From Sphingomonas sp. HF-S4 (lineage in GTDB: Bacteria; Pseudomonadota; Alphaproteobacteria; Sphingomonadales; Sphingomonadaceae): a stretch of DNA of 64,000 nt. The notes under the pieces were generated by a model. The model was not told the origin of the DNA. It did not search any database and saw only the letters and a list, made by a program, of their open reading frames with translations. The position numbers and the translations under genes were made by a program. Positions 1-9,496 of this stretch are shown in pieces. The stretch lies in the NCBI RefSeq assembly GCF_032911445.1, contig NZ_JAWJEJ010000001.1:3348001-3412000 (forward strand). Direction: 5' to 3'. Within the stretch, counting starts at the first letter, position 1, and every line of letters starts with the position of its first letter.

Positions 1-1123
1 CCAGCAGCGACATGCTCCACAGCAGCAGCGTGGCATAAGCGATCGCCAGCACCGGCAGCGCAAGCGTCACGCGGCGATCACGCATCCGCATCCAATGGTC
101 AGCGGGATGGAGCGCCGCGCGCCAGCCGGTACGGTCCCAGCCGGCGAGCGCGATGCCGGTCAGCCAGCGCCCCTTCTGTCGCACCGCCGCCGGCAGCGTG
201 TCGGGGAAATAGGCGCGCACCGCGATCGGCGGCCCGCCCGGCGCTTCGGGAATGCGGGCTAGGCAGACGCGGCCGCCCATCGCGCCGATCGTCAGCCCAA
301 GCTCATAATCCTCGGTCAGGCTCGTCGCATCGAACGGCGATCCGCCACGCGCGTCGGCAATCCGGCCCAGCATGTCGCGGCGGATCGCACAGCCCACCCC
401 GGCGAGCGGCAGCCCCGCGCCGAGCGCCTGGCGAACGACCAAAGTCTTGGCATGCGCCTCGGCAAACTCGTCGCAATAGTGGCCCGCGACGAAGCGCGAT
501 TGGGGATGCGGCAACGGGATAACCGGCAGCTGGACCGTAGCGCACGCCTGCAGCCAGCGCGCATAGACCTGCAGCTCGAGCGGATGGACGATGTCCTCGG
601 CGTCATGGAGCGCCACCCCGAGCGTCGCGAAGCCCTCTGCCGCCTCGTCGCGCAGCAGCGCACGCCACAGCGCGTTGAGGCAATCGGCCTTGGTCGTCGG
701 CCCCGGCACGCCGCCGATCACCAGCCGGATGCGCGCATCCTTTTCCGCCACCTCTGCCACTGCGGAGATCGTCGCGGGATCGTTGGGATAGGTGCCGACA
801 TAGATATGGTAATCGTCATGCTCGAACCGGGTGAGCGCGGCACGTAGCATGCGTCCTATCACGCCCGCCTCCTGCCAGGCAGCGACGAACACCACGATGC
901 GGCCCGGCGGAACGGACGACACCGCAGACGGCAGGGGCGACGATCCGCGCAACCCAATGCTAATCCGGCGCGCGATGTAGATGATGTCGACTAGAAGATC
1001 GTCGATACCGCCTATCAGGAACCATAATGCCGCGAACAACGTCGATTCACGGGCAACCACATCTATCGCGGTGATCAGCATGACTGTCGCATCACCACGA
1101 AACCCCCGATTCGGATGCATCAT
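1..1123 (-). CDS. NfrB-like family 2 glycosyltransferase, 3' end cut by window
   Basis: Processive-type GT2 glycosyltransferase, probably inner-membrane bound. The frame reads leftward from an ATG at 1123 and runs off the window, so the C-terminus is missing (about 374 residues seen). Visible are a hydrophobic start (about residues 15-45), a nucleotide-sugar-binding start (IVVFVAAWQEAG), the DxD-like HDAED at 173-177, a TEDYELG motif at 270-276 (catalytic Asp region) and the Q-x-x-R-W type QKGRW at 316-320, followed by a new hydrophobic stretch. This motif order matches the cyclic-di-GMP-linked NfrB/cellulose-synthase-like glycosyltransferases; the acceptor polysaccharide is unknown. Two adjacent ATGs (1123, 1120) sit just behind a GAGG; an internal ATG at 1081 is possible. 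It is divergent from the macroglobulin gene. Confidence 0.85.
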   Translation of the reverse strand, partial: MMHPNRGFRGDATVMLITAIDVVARESTLFAALWFLIGGIDDLLVDIIYIARRISIGLRGSSPLPSAVSSVPPGRIVVFVAAWQEAGVIGRMLRAALTRFEHDDYHIYVGTYPNDPATISAVAEVAEKDARIRLVIGGVPGPTTKADCLNALWRALLRDEAAEGFATLGVALHDAEDIVHPLELQVYARWLQACATVQLPVIPLPHPQSRFVAGHYCDEFAEAHAKTLVVRQALGAGLPLAGVGCAIRRDMLGRIADARGGSPFDATSLTEDYELGLTIGAMGGRVCLARIPEAPGGPPIAVRAYFPDTLPAAVRQKGRWLTGIALAGWDRTGWRAALHPADHWMRMRDRRVTLALPVLAIAYATLLLWSMSLL

Positions 1124-1130
1124 CCTCAAG

Positions 1131-1160
1131 TTTGTTCAATGAACATTCAAGATGAACAAA
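1131..1160. promoter_or_regulatory. Inverted repeat in divergent intergenic region
   Basis: TTTGTTCA (1131-1138) and TGAACAAA (1153-1160) form a perfect 8-base inverted repeat around a 14-base centre that itself holds TTCA/TGAA half-sites. It lies in an AT-rich island immediately upstream of the glycosyltransferase start and 105 bases before the macroglobulin start. It could be an operator; no regulator is identifiable. Confidence 0.35.
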
Positions 1161-1265
1161 AACGGATTCATTCGATTCAGTCCGTTTCGGAGCTAGCTAA
1201 TTCGGCGTTGGCCTGAGTCCCCGCCGCCGCTAGGGTGTCCGCGCCTTTTGGGGGAATTTGGTGCC

Positions 1266-4200
1266 ATGAAGCTCGCTGTCCGGCTCGGTATTCTGGCGCT
1301 CGTCGCCGCGCCGCTCGGCGCCACGCTTGCGATGAGCGACAACAGCCCCCAGGTCGAGATGGCCACCCCCGGCATGGGCGGCGGCGCGATCGAGCGCTTC
1401 ACCGCGCGCTTCAACCAGCCGATGGTCCCCCTGGGCGATCCGCGCGCAGCCGCCCCGTTCAATGTCGAATGCCCGGTCGGCGGCGAGGGCCGCTGGGTCG
1501 ACCAGCAGACCTTCGTCCACGAATTCGCCAGCCCGCTCCCCGGCGGCGTCACCTGCACCTTCACCCTCAAGGACAAGCTGAAGTCGCTCGCCGGTTATGC
1601 GCTGACCGGCCAGACTAAGTTCACCGTCGACAGCGGCGGCCCGATCGCGCGCGCCGTGCTGCCCAGCCGCTATGGCCGCGAGATCGAGGAGGACCAGACC
1701 TTTCTCGTCGCCGCCAACCTCGCGCCGGATCGCGCCTCGGTCGGCGCCAATGCCTATTGCGCGGTCGACGGCATCGGCGAGAAGATCCCGGTCGACGTGC
1801 TGCCGGCCGACGTGCCGGGCAAACTGCTCGCCGGCCTGGGCACCGATCAATGGTCGGTGCAGAGCTTCCTCGAGGAAGCCGGCCTGCCCCAGGCGCTCCC
1901 CGCCGCCGAGGCCAATCGCGCCAAGGCGACCGCGAGCGTCGTGGCGCTCAAGTGCCGCCGCCCCCTGCCGCCCGGCCGCGACGTCTCGCTGGTCTGGGGT
2001 GCGAACATCGCCAGCGCCTCGGGCCGCGTCGCCGGCACCGACCAGCGCTTCGACTTCACCGTGCGGAAGCCCTTCACGGCACGCTTCGAATGCTCGCGGG
2101 TCAATGCCCAGGCCGGCTGCAGCCCGGTGCAGGACGCCTATGTCCGCTTCTCCGCGCCGATCCCGCGCGCGCAGGCCGAGGCGATCCGCATCACCTTGCC
2201 CGATGGCAAGGCATTGACCCCGGTCTTTTCCGATGAGGAGAAGCGCAAGGCGACGATCGCCGACATCAAGTTCAAGGCGCCACTGCCCGCCGCGGTCACC
2301 GCCAAGCTCAGCCTCCCCGCCAACCTTGCCGACGAGAGCGGGCGGAAGCTCTCCAATGGCGAGCGCTTCCCGCTCGACGTGCGCTTCGACGAAGCGCCCC
2401 CGCTGGTGAAGTTCGCGGCGGACTTCGGCATTCTCGAACTCGCCGAGGGCGGCGTGCTCCCGGTCACCGTCCGCAACGTCGAGGAGCAGCTCGGCGGCAA
2501 GCAGATGGCGGTCGGTGGGCAGAGCCTCAAGGTCGAGGGCGGCGACGGCGAAGTCGCCAAATGGCTCCGCGCGATCGACGATGCGGCGGAGACCAAGAGC
2601 GACGAGATCAAGCGCGGCGAGGAGACCGTCCGGATCAACCAGACCGGCGCCAAGCCCTTGCTCACCCAAGCTACCGGCAAGCCGTTCAGCGTCGGCCTGC
2701 CCGGCAAAGGCAAGGAATTCGAAGTCGTCGGCATCCCGCTGACCAAGCCCGGATTCTACGTCGTCGAGCTCGCCAGCCCGCGGCTCGGCAACGCGCTGCT
2801 CGGCCGCAACGCGCCGCGCTATGTCGCCACCGGCGCACTCGTCACCAATATGAGCGTCCATTTCAAATGGGGCCGCGACCAGTCGCTGGTCTGGGTCACC
2901 GCGCTCGACAGCGGCAAGGGCGTCGGCAGCGCCGAAGTCCGCATCACCGACAGCTGCACCGGCCAATTGCTCGCCAAGGGCACCACCGATGCCTCGGGCC
3001 GGCTCGGTGTCCCCGCCGGCTTGCCCGAACCCGAAACCTATTCGAGCTGCGAGAACGGCAATGCCTCGCCGCTAATGGTCTCGGCCCGGAAAGCCGACGA
3101 TTTCAGCTTCACGCTCACCCAATGGGGCCAGGGCATCCGCCCATACGACTTCGACCTGCCTTATGGCTGGCAGAAGCAGGAGCAGGTCTTCCACACCGTG
3201 TTCGATCGCGCGCTCGTCCGCCAGGGCGAGACGATCCACATGAAGCACATCGTCCGTCAGCCGATCGCCACCGGCTTCGGCCATTCGCCTGCCTTCACCG
3301 GCACGCTGCGGCTGTCGCATCGCGGATCGGACACCAAATACGATCTGCCGCTGACGATCGACGCCAACGGCATCGGCGAGACCGAATGGATCGCGCCGCA
3401 GGGCGCCAAGATGGGCGATTACGACATCCGCGTCGTAACGACCGAGAACGAGCGCGAGCAGGTCACCTATACCAGCCAGTCGTTCAAGATCGACGAGTAC
3501 AAGCTCCCGACGATGAAGGCGTCGGTCGCCGGACCCAAGGAAGCCGCGGTGCGCCCGAGCACGCTGCCACTCGACTTGTTCGTCGGCTATCTCTCGGGCG
3601 GCGGCGCGGGCAATCTGCCGGTCGAGTTGCGCGTCGGCTGGTTCGAAGGCGTCACCACGCCGAGCGGCTATGAGAGCTACAGCTTCGGCGGCCGTGCGCT
3701 CAGCGAAGGCGTCAAGCCGCTTAACGGCGACAGCGAGACCGACGAGGAATCGACTCCGCTCCCGCCGACCCAGACGCTGCCCGTCACGCTGGGCGGCGAC
3801 GGCACCGCGCGAACGTCGATCGAAGTGCCCGCGAGCCTCGACCAATCGACCAACATGCAGATCGAGATGGATTATCAGGACGCCAATGGCGAGATCCTGA
3901 CCGCCTCGCGCCGCATCCCGATCTACACGTCGGCCGTCCAGCTCGGCATCAAGACCGATGGCTGGCTGATGAAGCAGGACGGTCTGCGCCTGCGCTTCGT
4001 CGCACTCGACACCTCGGGCAAGCCGCTCGCCAACCAGGCCATATCCGTCGAGCTCTACAGCCGCGAGATCCTCACCGCGCGGCGGCGGCTGATCGGCGGC
4101 TTCTACGCGTACGACAACCAGATGAAGACCACCAAGCTGGGCGCGACCTGCTCGGCGACGACCGACGCGCAGGGGCTCGCGACGTGCCAGCTCGATCCGG

Positions 4201-7025
4201 GCGTGTCGGGCGAAGTCTATGCCGTCGCGACGACCAAGGACGCCAACGGCAATGTCGCGCGCGCGACGCGATCGACCTGGCTGGTCGGCGACGACGATTG
4301 GTGGTTCGGCGGCGACAATGGCGACCGCATGGACGTCATCCCCGAGCAGATGGAATACAAGGCCGGCGAGACCGCCAAGTTCCAAGTCCGCATGCCGTTC
4401 CGCGAGGCGACCGCATTGGTCACCGTCGAGCGCGAAGGCGTGCTCTCCAGCTTCGTCGTCGGCCTGTCGGGCAAGGATCCGGTGATCGAAGTGCCGATGC
4501 CGGCCGCCTATGCGCCCGACGTCTATGTCTCGGTGATGGCGGTGCGTGGCCGCGTCTCGGGCTTCGCCAACTGGCGATCGAATCTCGCGCGCGATTGGGG
4601 CCTGCCCTTCTCGCAGGACGGCGGCAAGCCGACCGCGACGGTCGATCTCGCCAAGCCCGCCTATCGCATGGGCATCGCCAAGGTGAAGGTCGGCTGGGAA
4701 GGCCACCGCCTCGGCGTCGCGGTCAAGGCCGAGAAGGCGACCTATGCCGCGCGCGACACCGCCAATGTCGAGGTGCAGGTCAAGAATCCCGACGGCTCGC
4801 CGGCTCGCGAAGCCGATGTCGCCTTCGCCGCAGTCGACGAAGCGTTGCTCCAGCTCGCTCCCAACGAGAGCTGGGACGTGCTCACTGCGATGATGGGCGA
4901 CCGCCCGATCTCGGTGCTGACCTCGACCGCGCAGACCCAGGTCGTCGGCAAGCGCCATTACGGCAAGAAAGCCGTCGAGGCCGGTGGCGGCGGCGGCGGC
5001 GATCTCTCGGGGCTCAACCGTGAGAATTTCCAGCCGGTCTTGCTGTGGAAGGGCAAGGTCCCGCTCGATCGCAACGGCCGCGCCAAGGTGCAGGTGCCGC
5101 TCTCGGACGCGCTCACCTCGTTCAAGCTGGTCGCGATCGCCACCAACGGCGCGCAACTGTTCGGCACCGGCGAGGCGAGCGTCCGCACCCAGCAGGATCT
5201 CAGCATCTATCCCGGCGTCCCGCAGGTGGTGCGCACCGGCGACACGGTCGGGGCGATGTTCACGCTGCGCAACGGTTCGGACAAGCCGATGAAGGTCACC
5301 GCCACCGTCGCGCTCAACCCCGCGGTCGCGCAGGGCAAGCCGCTGACCGTCGAGATCCCGGCGGGCGGCGCCGCGCCGGTCACCTGGAACCTCACTGCCC
5401 CGCCCCAGGCCGGCAAGCTGAGCTGGACGGTCTCGGCCAAGTCGGCCGACGGCAAGGCAGTCGATCGCGTCACCGTGGCGCAGGACGTGATCCCTGCGGT
5501 GCCGGTCGAAGTCTGGGCGGCGAGCCTCGCCCGCGTCGGCGAAGGCACCAGCTTCTCGATCGCGCCGCCCGCGGGCGCGCTGCCCGGCTTCGGGATGGTC
5601 GATATCAGCCTCGCCGACACGCTCGCGCCGCCGCTCCAGGGCGTGCGCGATTATATGGCGGCCTATCCTTATGGCTGTCTCGAGCAGCGCAGCTCGCGCG
5701 CGATTGCGCTCGGCGACATGGGCATGTGGAACGGCATCGCCGGCGAGCTGCCTGCCTATCAGGATAGCGACGGCTTGTTCCGCTACTTCCCCGGCGAATG
5801 GGCGGGCTCGGAGGCGCTGACCGCCTATCTGCTGTCGGTCACCGCCGAGGCTGGGCTGCCGCTTCCCGATGGCCCGCGCGCCAAGGCGATCGACGCGATG
5901 AAGGCGATCCTGGACGGTCGTCTGCGCCGCGAGGATTATGGCGACGTCCGGCTCCAGCGGATCGCCGCCTTCGCGGCACTCGCGCGTCAGGGCGCGGCAA
6001 CGGGCGCGATGCTCGGCCAGCTCGGCATCACGCCCGCCGAGATGCCGACCTCGTCGCTTACCGACTATCTCGCCGCGCTTGCCAAGGTCCCTGGCCTTGC
6101 CAATGGCGCGCAGCTCCGCGCCGATGGCGAGAAGGTGCTGCGCACCCGCCTGGTATACGAAGGCACGCGGATCGACTTGAGCGACAAGGGCAACATGCCG
6201 TGGTGGCTGATGTCGTCGGACGACGAGGCCGCGATCAAGGCGGTGCTGGTCACGCTCGGCCGCCCGGGCTGGCAGGACGATAGCGCCAAGATGATGGTCG
6301 GCGTGGCGATGCGCCAGCAGCGCGGCCATTGGGGCACCACCACCGGCAACGCCTGGGGGACGATCGCGGCCCGGAAATTCATGGCCGCTTATCCCGCCGA
6401 GGCGATTGCCGGCGTGACCACCGCGAGCCTCGGCACCGCGAGCGTCAGCCGGCCCTGGCCGCTGATGGAGCCGCAGCGCAGCTTCAGCCTGCCGTTGCCC
6501 GCGGCGACCACGCCGTTGGTGCTGCGCCAGGCCGGCGGCGCCGGGCCCTGGGCGTTCGTCCGGGTCAAGGCGGCGGTGCCGCTCACCCAGCCGCTGATGG
6601 CGGGGTACAAGATGACCAAGCAGGTCAGCGTGGTGCAGGGCATGACTCCGGGGCGCTACACCCGCGGCGACGTGATCAAGGTGACGATCAGTGTCGAGGC
6701 CTCGGCCGAGCGCAACTGGGTGGTGATCAACGATCCGGTGCCCACCGGCGCAACCGTGATCGGCAGCCTCGGCGGCCAGTCCGAGATGCTCAACGCTCAG
6801 GCGGGCACCGCGGAAGGGGTTTCGCCCAACTGGATCGAGCGCGGCCAGGGCTCGTGGCGGGCATATTATGGCTGGGTGCCGCGCGGCAGCTTCACCATCT
6901 CCTACGTGATGCGGCTCAACGCGGCGGGCAAGTTCAGCCTGCCGGCGACGCGGGTGGAGGCGATGTACTCGCCCGAAATCCGCGCGCAGCTGCCGAACCA
7001 GGTGATGACGGTGGCAGAGCGGTGA
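1266..7025 (+). CDS. Bacterial alpha-2-macroglobulin (YfaS/YfhM type)
   Basis: Very large (1919 aa) secreted protease-trap protein. The N-terminus MKLAVRLGILALVAA is a signal peptide, so it acts in the periplasm. Many macroglobulin/beta-sandwich segments precede a C-terminal thioester domain that keeps the reactive motif GCLEQ (Cys at about residue 1471) after YPY; the helical thioester domain and a final receptor-binding-like beta domain follow. The intact CxEQ means covalent trapping of invading proteases is plausible. ATG 1266 is chosen because GGGGGAA lies about 9 bases upstream; an in-frame TTG at 1248 would put six residues before the signal. The next gene encodes PBP1C; this pairing is known in many proteobacteria and is interpreted as cell-wall damage defence and repair. 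Confidence 0.95.
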   Translation: MKLAVRLGILALVAAPLGATLAMSDNSPQVEMATPGMGGGAIERFTARFNQPMVPLGDPRAAAPFNVECPVGGEGRWVDQQTFVHEFASPLPGGVTCTFTLKDKLKSLAGYALTGQTKFTVDSGGPIARAVLPSRYGREIEEDQTFLVAANLAPDRASVGANAYCAVDGIGEKIPVDVLPADVPGKLLAGLGTDQWSVQSFLEEAGLPQALPAAEANRAKATASVVALKCRRPLPPGRDVSLVWGANIASASGRVAGTDQRFDFTVRKPFTARFECSRVNAQAGCSPVQDAYVRFSAPIPRAQAEAIRITLPDGKALTPVFSDEEKRKATIADIKFKAPLPAAVTAKLSLPANLADESGRKLSNGERFPLDVRFDEAPPLVKFAADFGILELAEGGVLPVTVRNVEEQLGGKQMAVGGQSLKVEGGDGEVAKWLRAIDDAAETKSDEIKRGEETVRINQTGAKPLLTQATGKPFSVGLPGKGKEFEVVGIPLTKPGFYVVELASPRLGNALLGRNAPRYVATGALVTNMSVHFKWGRDQSLVWVTALDSGKGVGSAEVRITDSCTGQLLAKGTTDASGRLGVPAGLPEPETYSSCENGNASPLMVSARKADDFSFTLTQWGQGIRPYDFDLPYGWQKQEQVFHTVFDRALVRQGETIHMKHIVRQPIATGFGHSPAFTGTLRLSHRGSDTKYDLPLTIDANGIGETEWIAPQGAKMGDYDIRVVTTENEREQVTYTSQSFKIDEYKLPTMKASVAGPKEAAVRPSTLPLDLFVGYLSGGGAGNLPVELRVGWFEGVTTPSGYESYSFGGRALSEGVKPLNGDSETDEESTPLPPTQTLPVTLGGDGTARTSIEVPASLDQSTNMQIEMDYQDANGEILTASRRIPIYTSAVQLGIKTDGWLMKQDGLRLRFVALDTSGKPLANQAISVELYSREILTARRRLIGGFYAYDNQMKTTKLGATCSATTDAQGLATCQLDPGVSGEVYAVATTKDANGNVARATRSTWLVGDDDWWFGGDNGDRMDVIPEQMEYKAGETAKFQVRMPFREATALVTVEREGVLSSFVVGLSGKDPVIEVPMPAAYAPDVYVSVMAVRGRVSGFANWRSNLARDWGLPFSQDGGKPTATVDLAKPAYRMGIAKVKVGWEGHRLGVAVKAEKATYAARDTANVEVQVKNPDGSPAREADVAFAAVDEALLQLAPNESWDVLTAMMGDRPISVLTSTAQTQVVGKRHYGKKAVEAGGGGGGDLSGLNRENFQPVLLWKGKVPLDRNGRAKVQVPLSDALTSFKLVAIATNGAQLFGTGEASVRTQQDLSIYPGVPQVVRTGDTVGAMFTLRNGSDKPMKVTATVALNPAVAQGKPLTVEIPAGGAAPVTWNLTAPPQAGKLSWTVSAKSADGKAVDRVTVAQDVIPAVPVEVWAASLARVGEGTSFSIAPPAGALPGFGMVDISLADTLAPPLQGVRDYMAAYPYGCLEQRSSRAIALGDMGMWNGIAGELPAYQDSDGLFRYFPGEWAGSEALTAYLLSVTAEAGLPLPDGPRAKAIDAMKAILDGRLRREDYGDVRLQRIAAFAALARQGAATGAMLGQLGITPAEMPTSSLTDYLAALAKVPGLANGAQLRADGEKVLRTRLVYEGTRIDLSDKGNMPWWLMSSDDEAAIKAVLVTLGRPGWQDDSAKMMVGVAMRQQRGHWGTTTGNAWGTIAARKFMAAYPAEAIAGVTTASLGTASVSRPWPLMEPQRSFSLPLPAATTPLVLRQAGGAGPWAFVRVKAAVPLTQPLMAGYKMTKQVSVVQGMTPGRYTRGDVIKVTISVEASAERNWVVINDPVPTGATVIGSLGGQSEMLNAQAGTAEGVSPNWIERGQGSWRAYYGWVPRGSFTISYVMRLNAAGKFSLPATRVEAMYSPEIRAQLPNQVMTVAER

Positions 7026-7036
7026 CCCTTCCCGCC

Positions 7037-7108
7037 ATCCCGGCGAAAGCCGGGATCTCAGGCGATTGCGGGACGAGAGCCGCACGAGATCCCGGCTTCC
7101 GCCGGGAT
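7037..7108. repeat. Paired palindromic repeat, two CCGGGAT hairpins
   Basis: Two hairpins, ATCCCGGC-GAAA-GCCGGGAT (7037-7056) and ATCCCGGC-TTCC-GCCGGGAT (7089-7108), separated by 32 bases. The same unit occurs as a pair at 25885-25963 and singly at 52346-52371. It fills the gap between the macroglobulin and pbpC, and the only Shine-Dalgarno-like GGGA before pbpC lies in the second hairpin. Confidence 0.85.
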
Positions 7109-7116
7109 GACCGGGT

Positions 7117-9342
7117 ATGAGGCAGCAGCTCGGCGCCCTGATCGCTCGAATCGATCGCTTCCCCGAAGCGTTCGCCGCCTGGGCACGACGCCAGGCCGAA
7201 TCGTATCGCGAACACGGCTGGCGCGGCATCTTCACGCCGATGCGCGTCGTGCTCGCCGCCGCGACGCTGCTCATCACCAGCTATGTCACCCTCGCTTGGA
7301 TAACCCGCCCACCACCGCTGCCCGGCTACGCGTCGGTGGTCGCCAACTGGAAACCCTCCGAGGCGTGGCTCTATGATCGCAACGGCCGGCTGATCGACAG
7401 CAGCCGCATCGATTACCACGCCCGCCGCCTCGGCTGGGTGAAGCTCGCCGATGTCTCGCAAATCACGCGCGACACCCTGGTCGCCGCCGAGGACAAGCGT
7501 TTCCCCAAGCACAACGGCGTGGACTGGTGGTCGCTCGCCGGCGCGCTGCGCGACCGGATCGAGGGCAAGCGCGCCCGCGGCGCCTCGACGCTGTCGATGC
7601 AGGTCGCCGCCTATCTCGCCCCCGATCTCGCCACGCCGGGCCGTCGCGGCACCTGGGACAAATTCCGCCAGATGCGCGCCGCCCGCGCGCTCGAGGCCGA
7701 ATGGAGCAAGGACCAGATCCTCGAGGCCTATCTCAACCTCGCCGGCTTCCGCGGCGAGGCGCAGGGAATCGCCGCCGCCGCGCTCGGATTGTTCGGCAAG
7801 ACCCCGGCGACGCTCACCCGCGACGATGCGCTACTGCTCGCCGCCTTGCTTCCCAATCCCGGCGCAGGATCGACCGAAGTCGCCCGCCGCGCCTGCGCGC
7901 TCGGCCGCGACACGGATTGCAGCCGCTTCGCCGGCGCTGCCGCGTCGATGCTCGGCCCGGCGCGCAGCCTCGCGCTCGATCCAGGGCTCGCGCCGCATCT
8001 CTCCGCGAAGCTCCTCACCGAACCCGGCGCGAAGATCACCTCGACGCTCGACCTGCGCATCCAATCGGTGGCGATCACAGCGCTACGCCGCCAGCTCCAG
8101 GGCCTCGGCGGCACGCGCGCACGCGACGGCGCGGTGGTGGTGGTCGATAATGCCAGCGGCGACGTGCTCGCTTATGTCGGCGGGATCGGCGGCGAGAGCA
8201 CCGCGCCTGCAGTCGATGGCGCATCGTCCTATCGCCAGGCCGGATCGACGCTCAAGCCGTTCCTCTACGCCCAGGCGATCGAGAAGGGCTATCTCACCGC
8301 CGCGTCGATCCTCGACGATTCGCCGGTCCAGCTCGACACCGCCTCGGGCCTCTACGTCCCGCAGAATTACGACCGCGCGTTCAAGGGCCCGGTTTCCGCG
8401 CGCATCGCGCTCGCCGGGTCGCTCAATGTCCCCGCCGTGCGCACCCTGCTGCTCACCGGAGTCGATGCGTTCCGGGATCGGCTATGGGACACGGGGTATC
8501 GCGGGCTGGTCGAGGACGGTCAATATTACGGCTATTCGCTCGCGCTCGGCTCTGCCGAAGTCACCTTGCTCGAACAGGTCGCAGCGTTCCGTAGCCTGGC
8601 CCAAAGCGGCCGCTGGTCGCCGCTGCGACTGACCGACCAGAGCCCACGCGAAAAGCCTCGCCAGATCACTGCGCCCGAGGCCGCCTGGATCACTGCCGAC
8701 ATGCTCGCCGATCCCAATGCCCGCGCCGGCACCTTCGGCGTCGATTCGGCGCTGCGCCTGCCCTTCTGGGCCGCGGCCAAGACCGGCACCTCGAAGGCGA
8801 TGCGCGACAATTGGTGCATCGGCTTCACCGATCGCTTCACCGTCGGTGTCTGGGTCGGCAATCTCGAAGGCGATCCGATGCGCGCGGTATCGGGGACCAG
8901 CGGCGCGGCGCCGGTATGGCGCGACGTCATGATGGCGTTGCACGCCGGTGCGCCGTCGCGCGCGCTGCCGGCACCCGCTGGGATCGAAGCCCGGCAAATC
9001 CGCTTCGCCGAAGGGATCGAGCAGCCGAGGCGCGAGTATTTCATGAAGGGCACCGCGTTGACCCAGGTCGCCGCCGCGCCCGCAGCCGCGCGGCGCCCGC
9101 GCATCGTCAATCCGGTGGCGGGCAGCGTCTATGCGCTCGACCCCGATATTCCGCTCGATCGCCAGCGGCTCGCCGTGTCGGTCGCCGGGCAAGTGGCGGG
9201 GCACCGTCTGCTGCTCGACCGCGAGGATCTCGGCACCGCCGATTCGCGCCCGTTGCTCGAGCCACGGCGCGGCCAGCATCGGCTCAAGCTCGTCGATCTG
9301 GGCGGCGAGGTGGTCGATCAGATCCTGTTCACCGTCCGCTGA
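7117..9342 (+). CDS. pbpC: Penicillin-binding protein 1C
   Basis: Bifunctional peptidoglycan synthase of 741 aa, anchored by one N-terminal membrane segment (about residues 45-65) and acting in the periplasm. The GT51 transglycosylase keeps the catalytic Glu in AAEDKRF (E125) and GASTLSMQVA. The transpeptidase keeps all three penicillin-binding motifs: STLK (S377-K380), SLN (S435-N437) and KTGTS (K555). The last 100 residues match the BiPBP_C beta domain typical of PBP1C. It follows the macroglobulin gene by 91 bases and is probably its operon partner. ATG 7117 is the first reasonable start after the hairpin repeat; no independent strong ribosome site is visible. Confidence 0.95.
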   Translation: MRQQLGALIARIDRFPEAFAAWARRQAESYREHGWRGIFTPMRVVLAAATLLITSYVTLAWITRPPPLPGYASVVANWKPSEAWLYDRNGRLIDSSRIDYHARRLGWVKLADVSQITRDTLVAAEDKRFPKHNGVDWWSLAGALRDRIEGKRARGASTLSMQVAAYLAPDLATPGRRGTWDKFRQMRAARALEAEWSKDQILEAYLNLAGFRGEAQGIAAAALGLFGKTPATLTRDDALLLAALLPNPGAGSTEVARRACALGRDTDCSRFAGAAASMLGPARSLALDPGLAPHLSAKLLTEPGAKITSTLDLRIQSVAITALRRQLQGLGGTRARDGAVVVVDNASGDVLAYVGGIGGESTAPAVDGASSYRQAGSTLKPFLYAQAIEKGYLTAASILDDSPVQLDTASGLYVPQNYDRAFKGPVSARIALAGSLNVPAVRTLLLTGVDAFRDRLWDTGYRGLVEDGQYYGYSLALGSAEVTLLEQVAAFRSLAQSGRWSPLRLTDQSPREKPRQITAPEAAWITADMLADPNARAGTFGVDSALRLPFWAAAKTGTSKAMRDNWCIGFTDRFTVGVWVGNLEGDPMRAVSGTSGAAPVWRDVMMALHAGAPSRALPAPAGIEARQIRFAEGIEQPRREYFMKGTALTQVAAAPAAARRPRIVNPVAGSVYALDPDIPLDRQRLAVSVAGQVAGHRLLLDREDLGTADSRPLLEPRRGQHRLKLVDLGGEVVDQILFTVR

Positions 9343-9349
9343 AAATCGG

Positions 9350-9376
9350 ATTTCGCTACGGGAGCGAAATGCTTTT
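9350..9376 (+). terminator. Intrinsic terminator after pbpC
   Basis: ATTTCGCT-ACGGG-AGCGAAAT stem-loop with perfect 8-base arms, followed by GCTTTT, starting 7 bases after the pbpC stop. Confidence 0.75.
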
Positions 9377-9459
9377 CCGCGCGTTCATTCGCGCGGTCCT
9401 ACCCTTTCGGGACTGGTGTCCTTGGGCACCGGCCGCGTCGCCGCATCGGCGCGGCCGAA

Positions 9460-9488
9460 CCCCGGGGGCGGCATTGCCGCCCCCGGGG
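9460..9488 (-). terminator. GC-rich stem-loop after the rcnB-like gene
   Basis: A perfect 13-base inverted repeat (CCCCGGGGGCGGC arms around ATT) lies just past the stop of the minus-strand gene at 9497. There is no T run, so it could be a weak terminator or an mRNA 3'-end stabiliser. Confidence 0.55.
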
Positions 9489-9496
9489 CCGGGACT

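Noticed and set aside
1230..2966. 578-codon minus-strand frame
   Set aside because: Same kind of shadow over the macroglobulin 5' part.
3072..7277. Very long open frame (1401 codons) on the minus strand opposite the macroglobulin gene
   Set aside because: It is the antisense shadow of a GC-rich gene: low-complexity Arg/Asp/His/Ala composition, no ribosome site, no domain.
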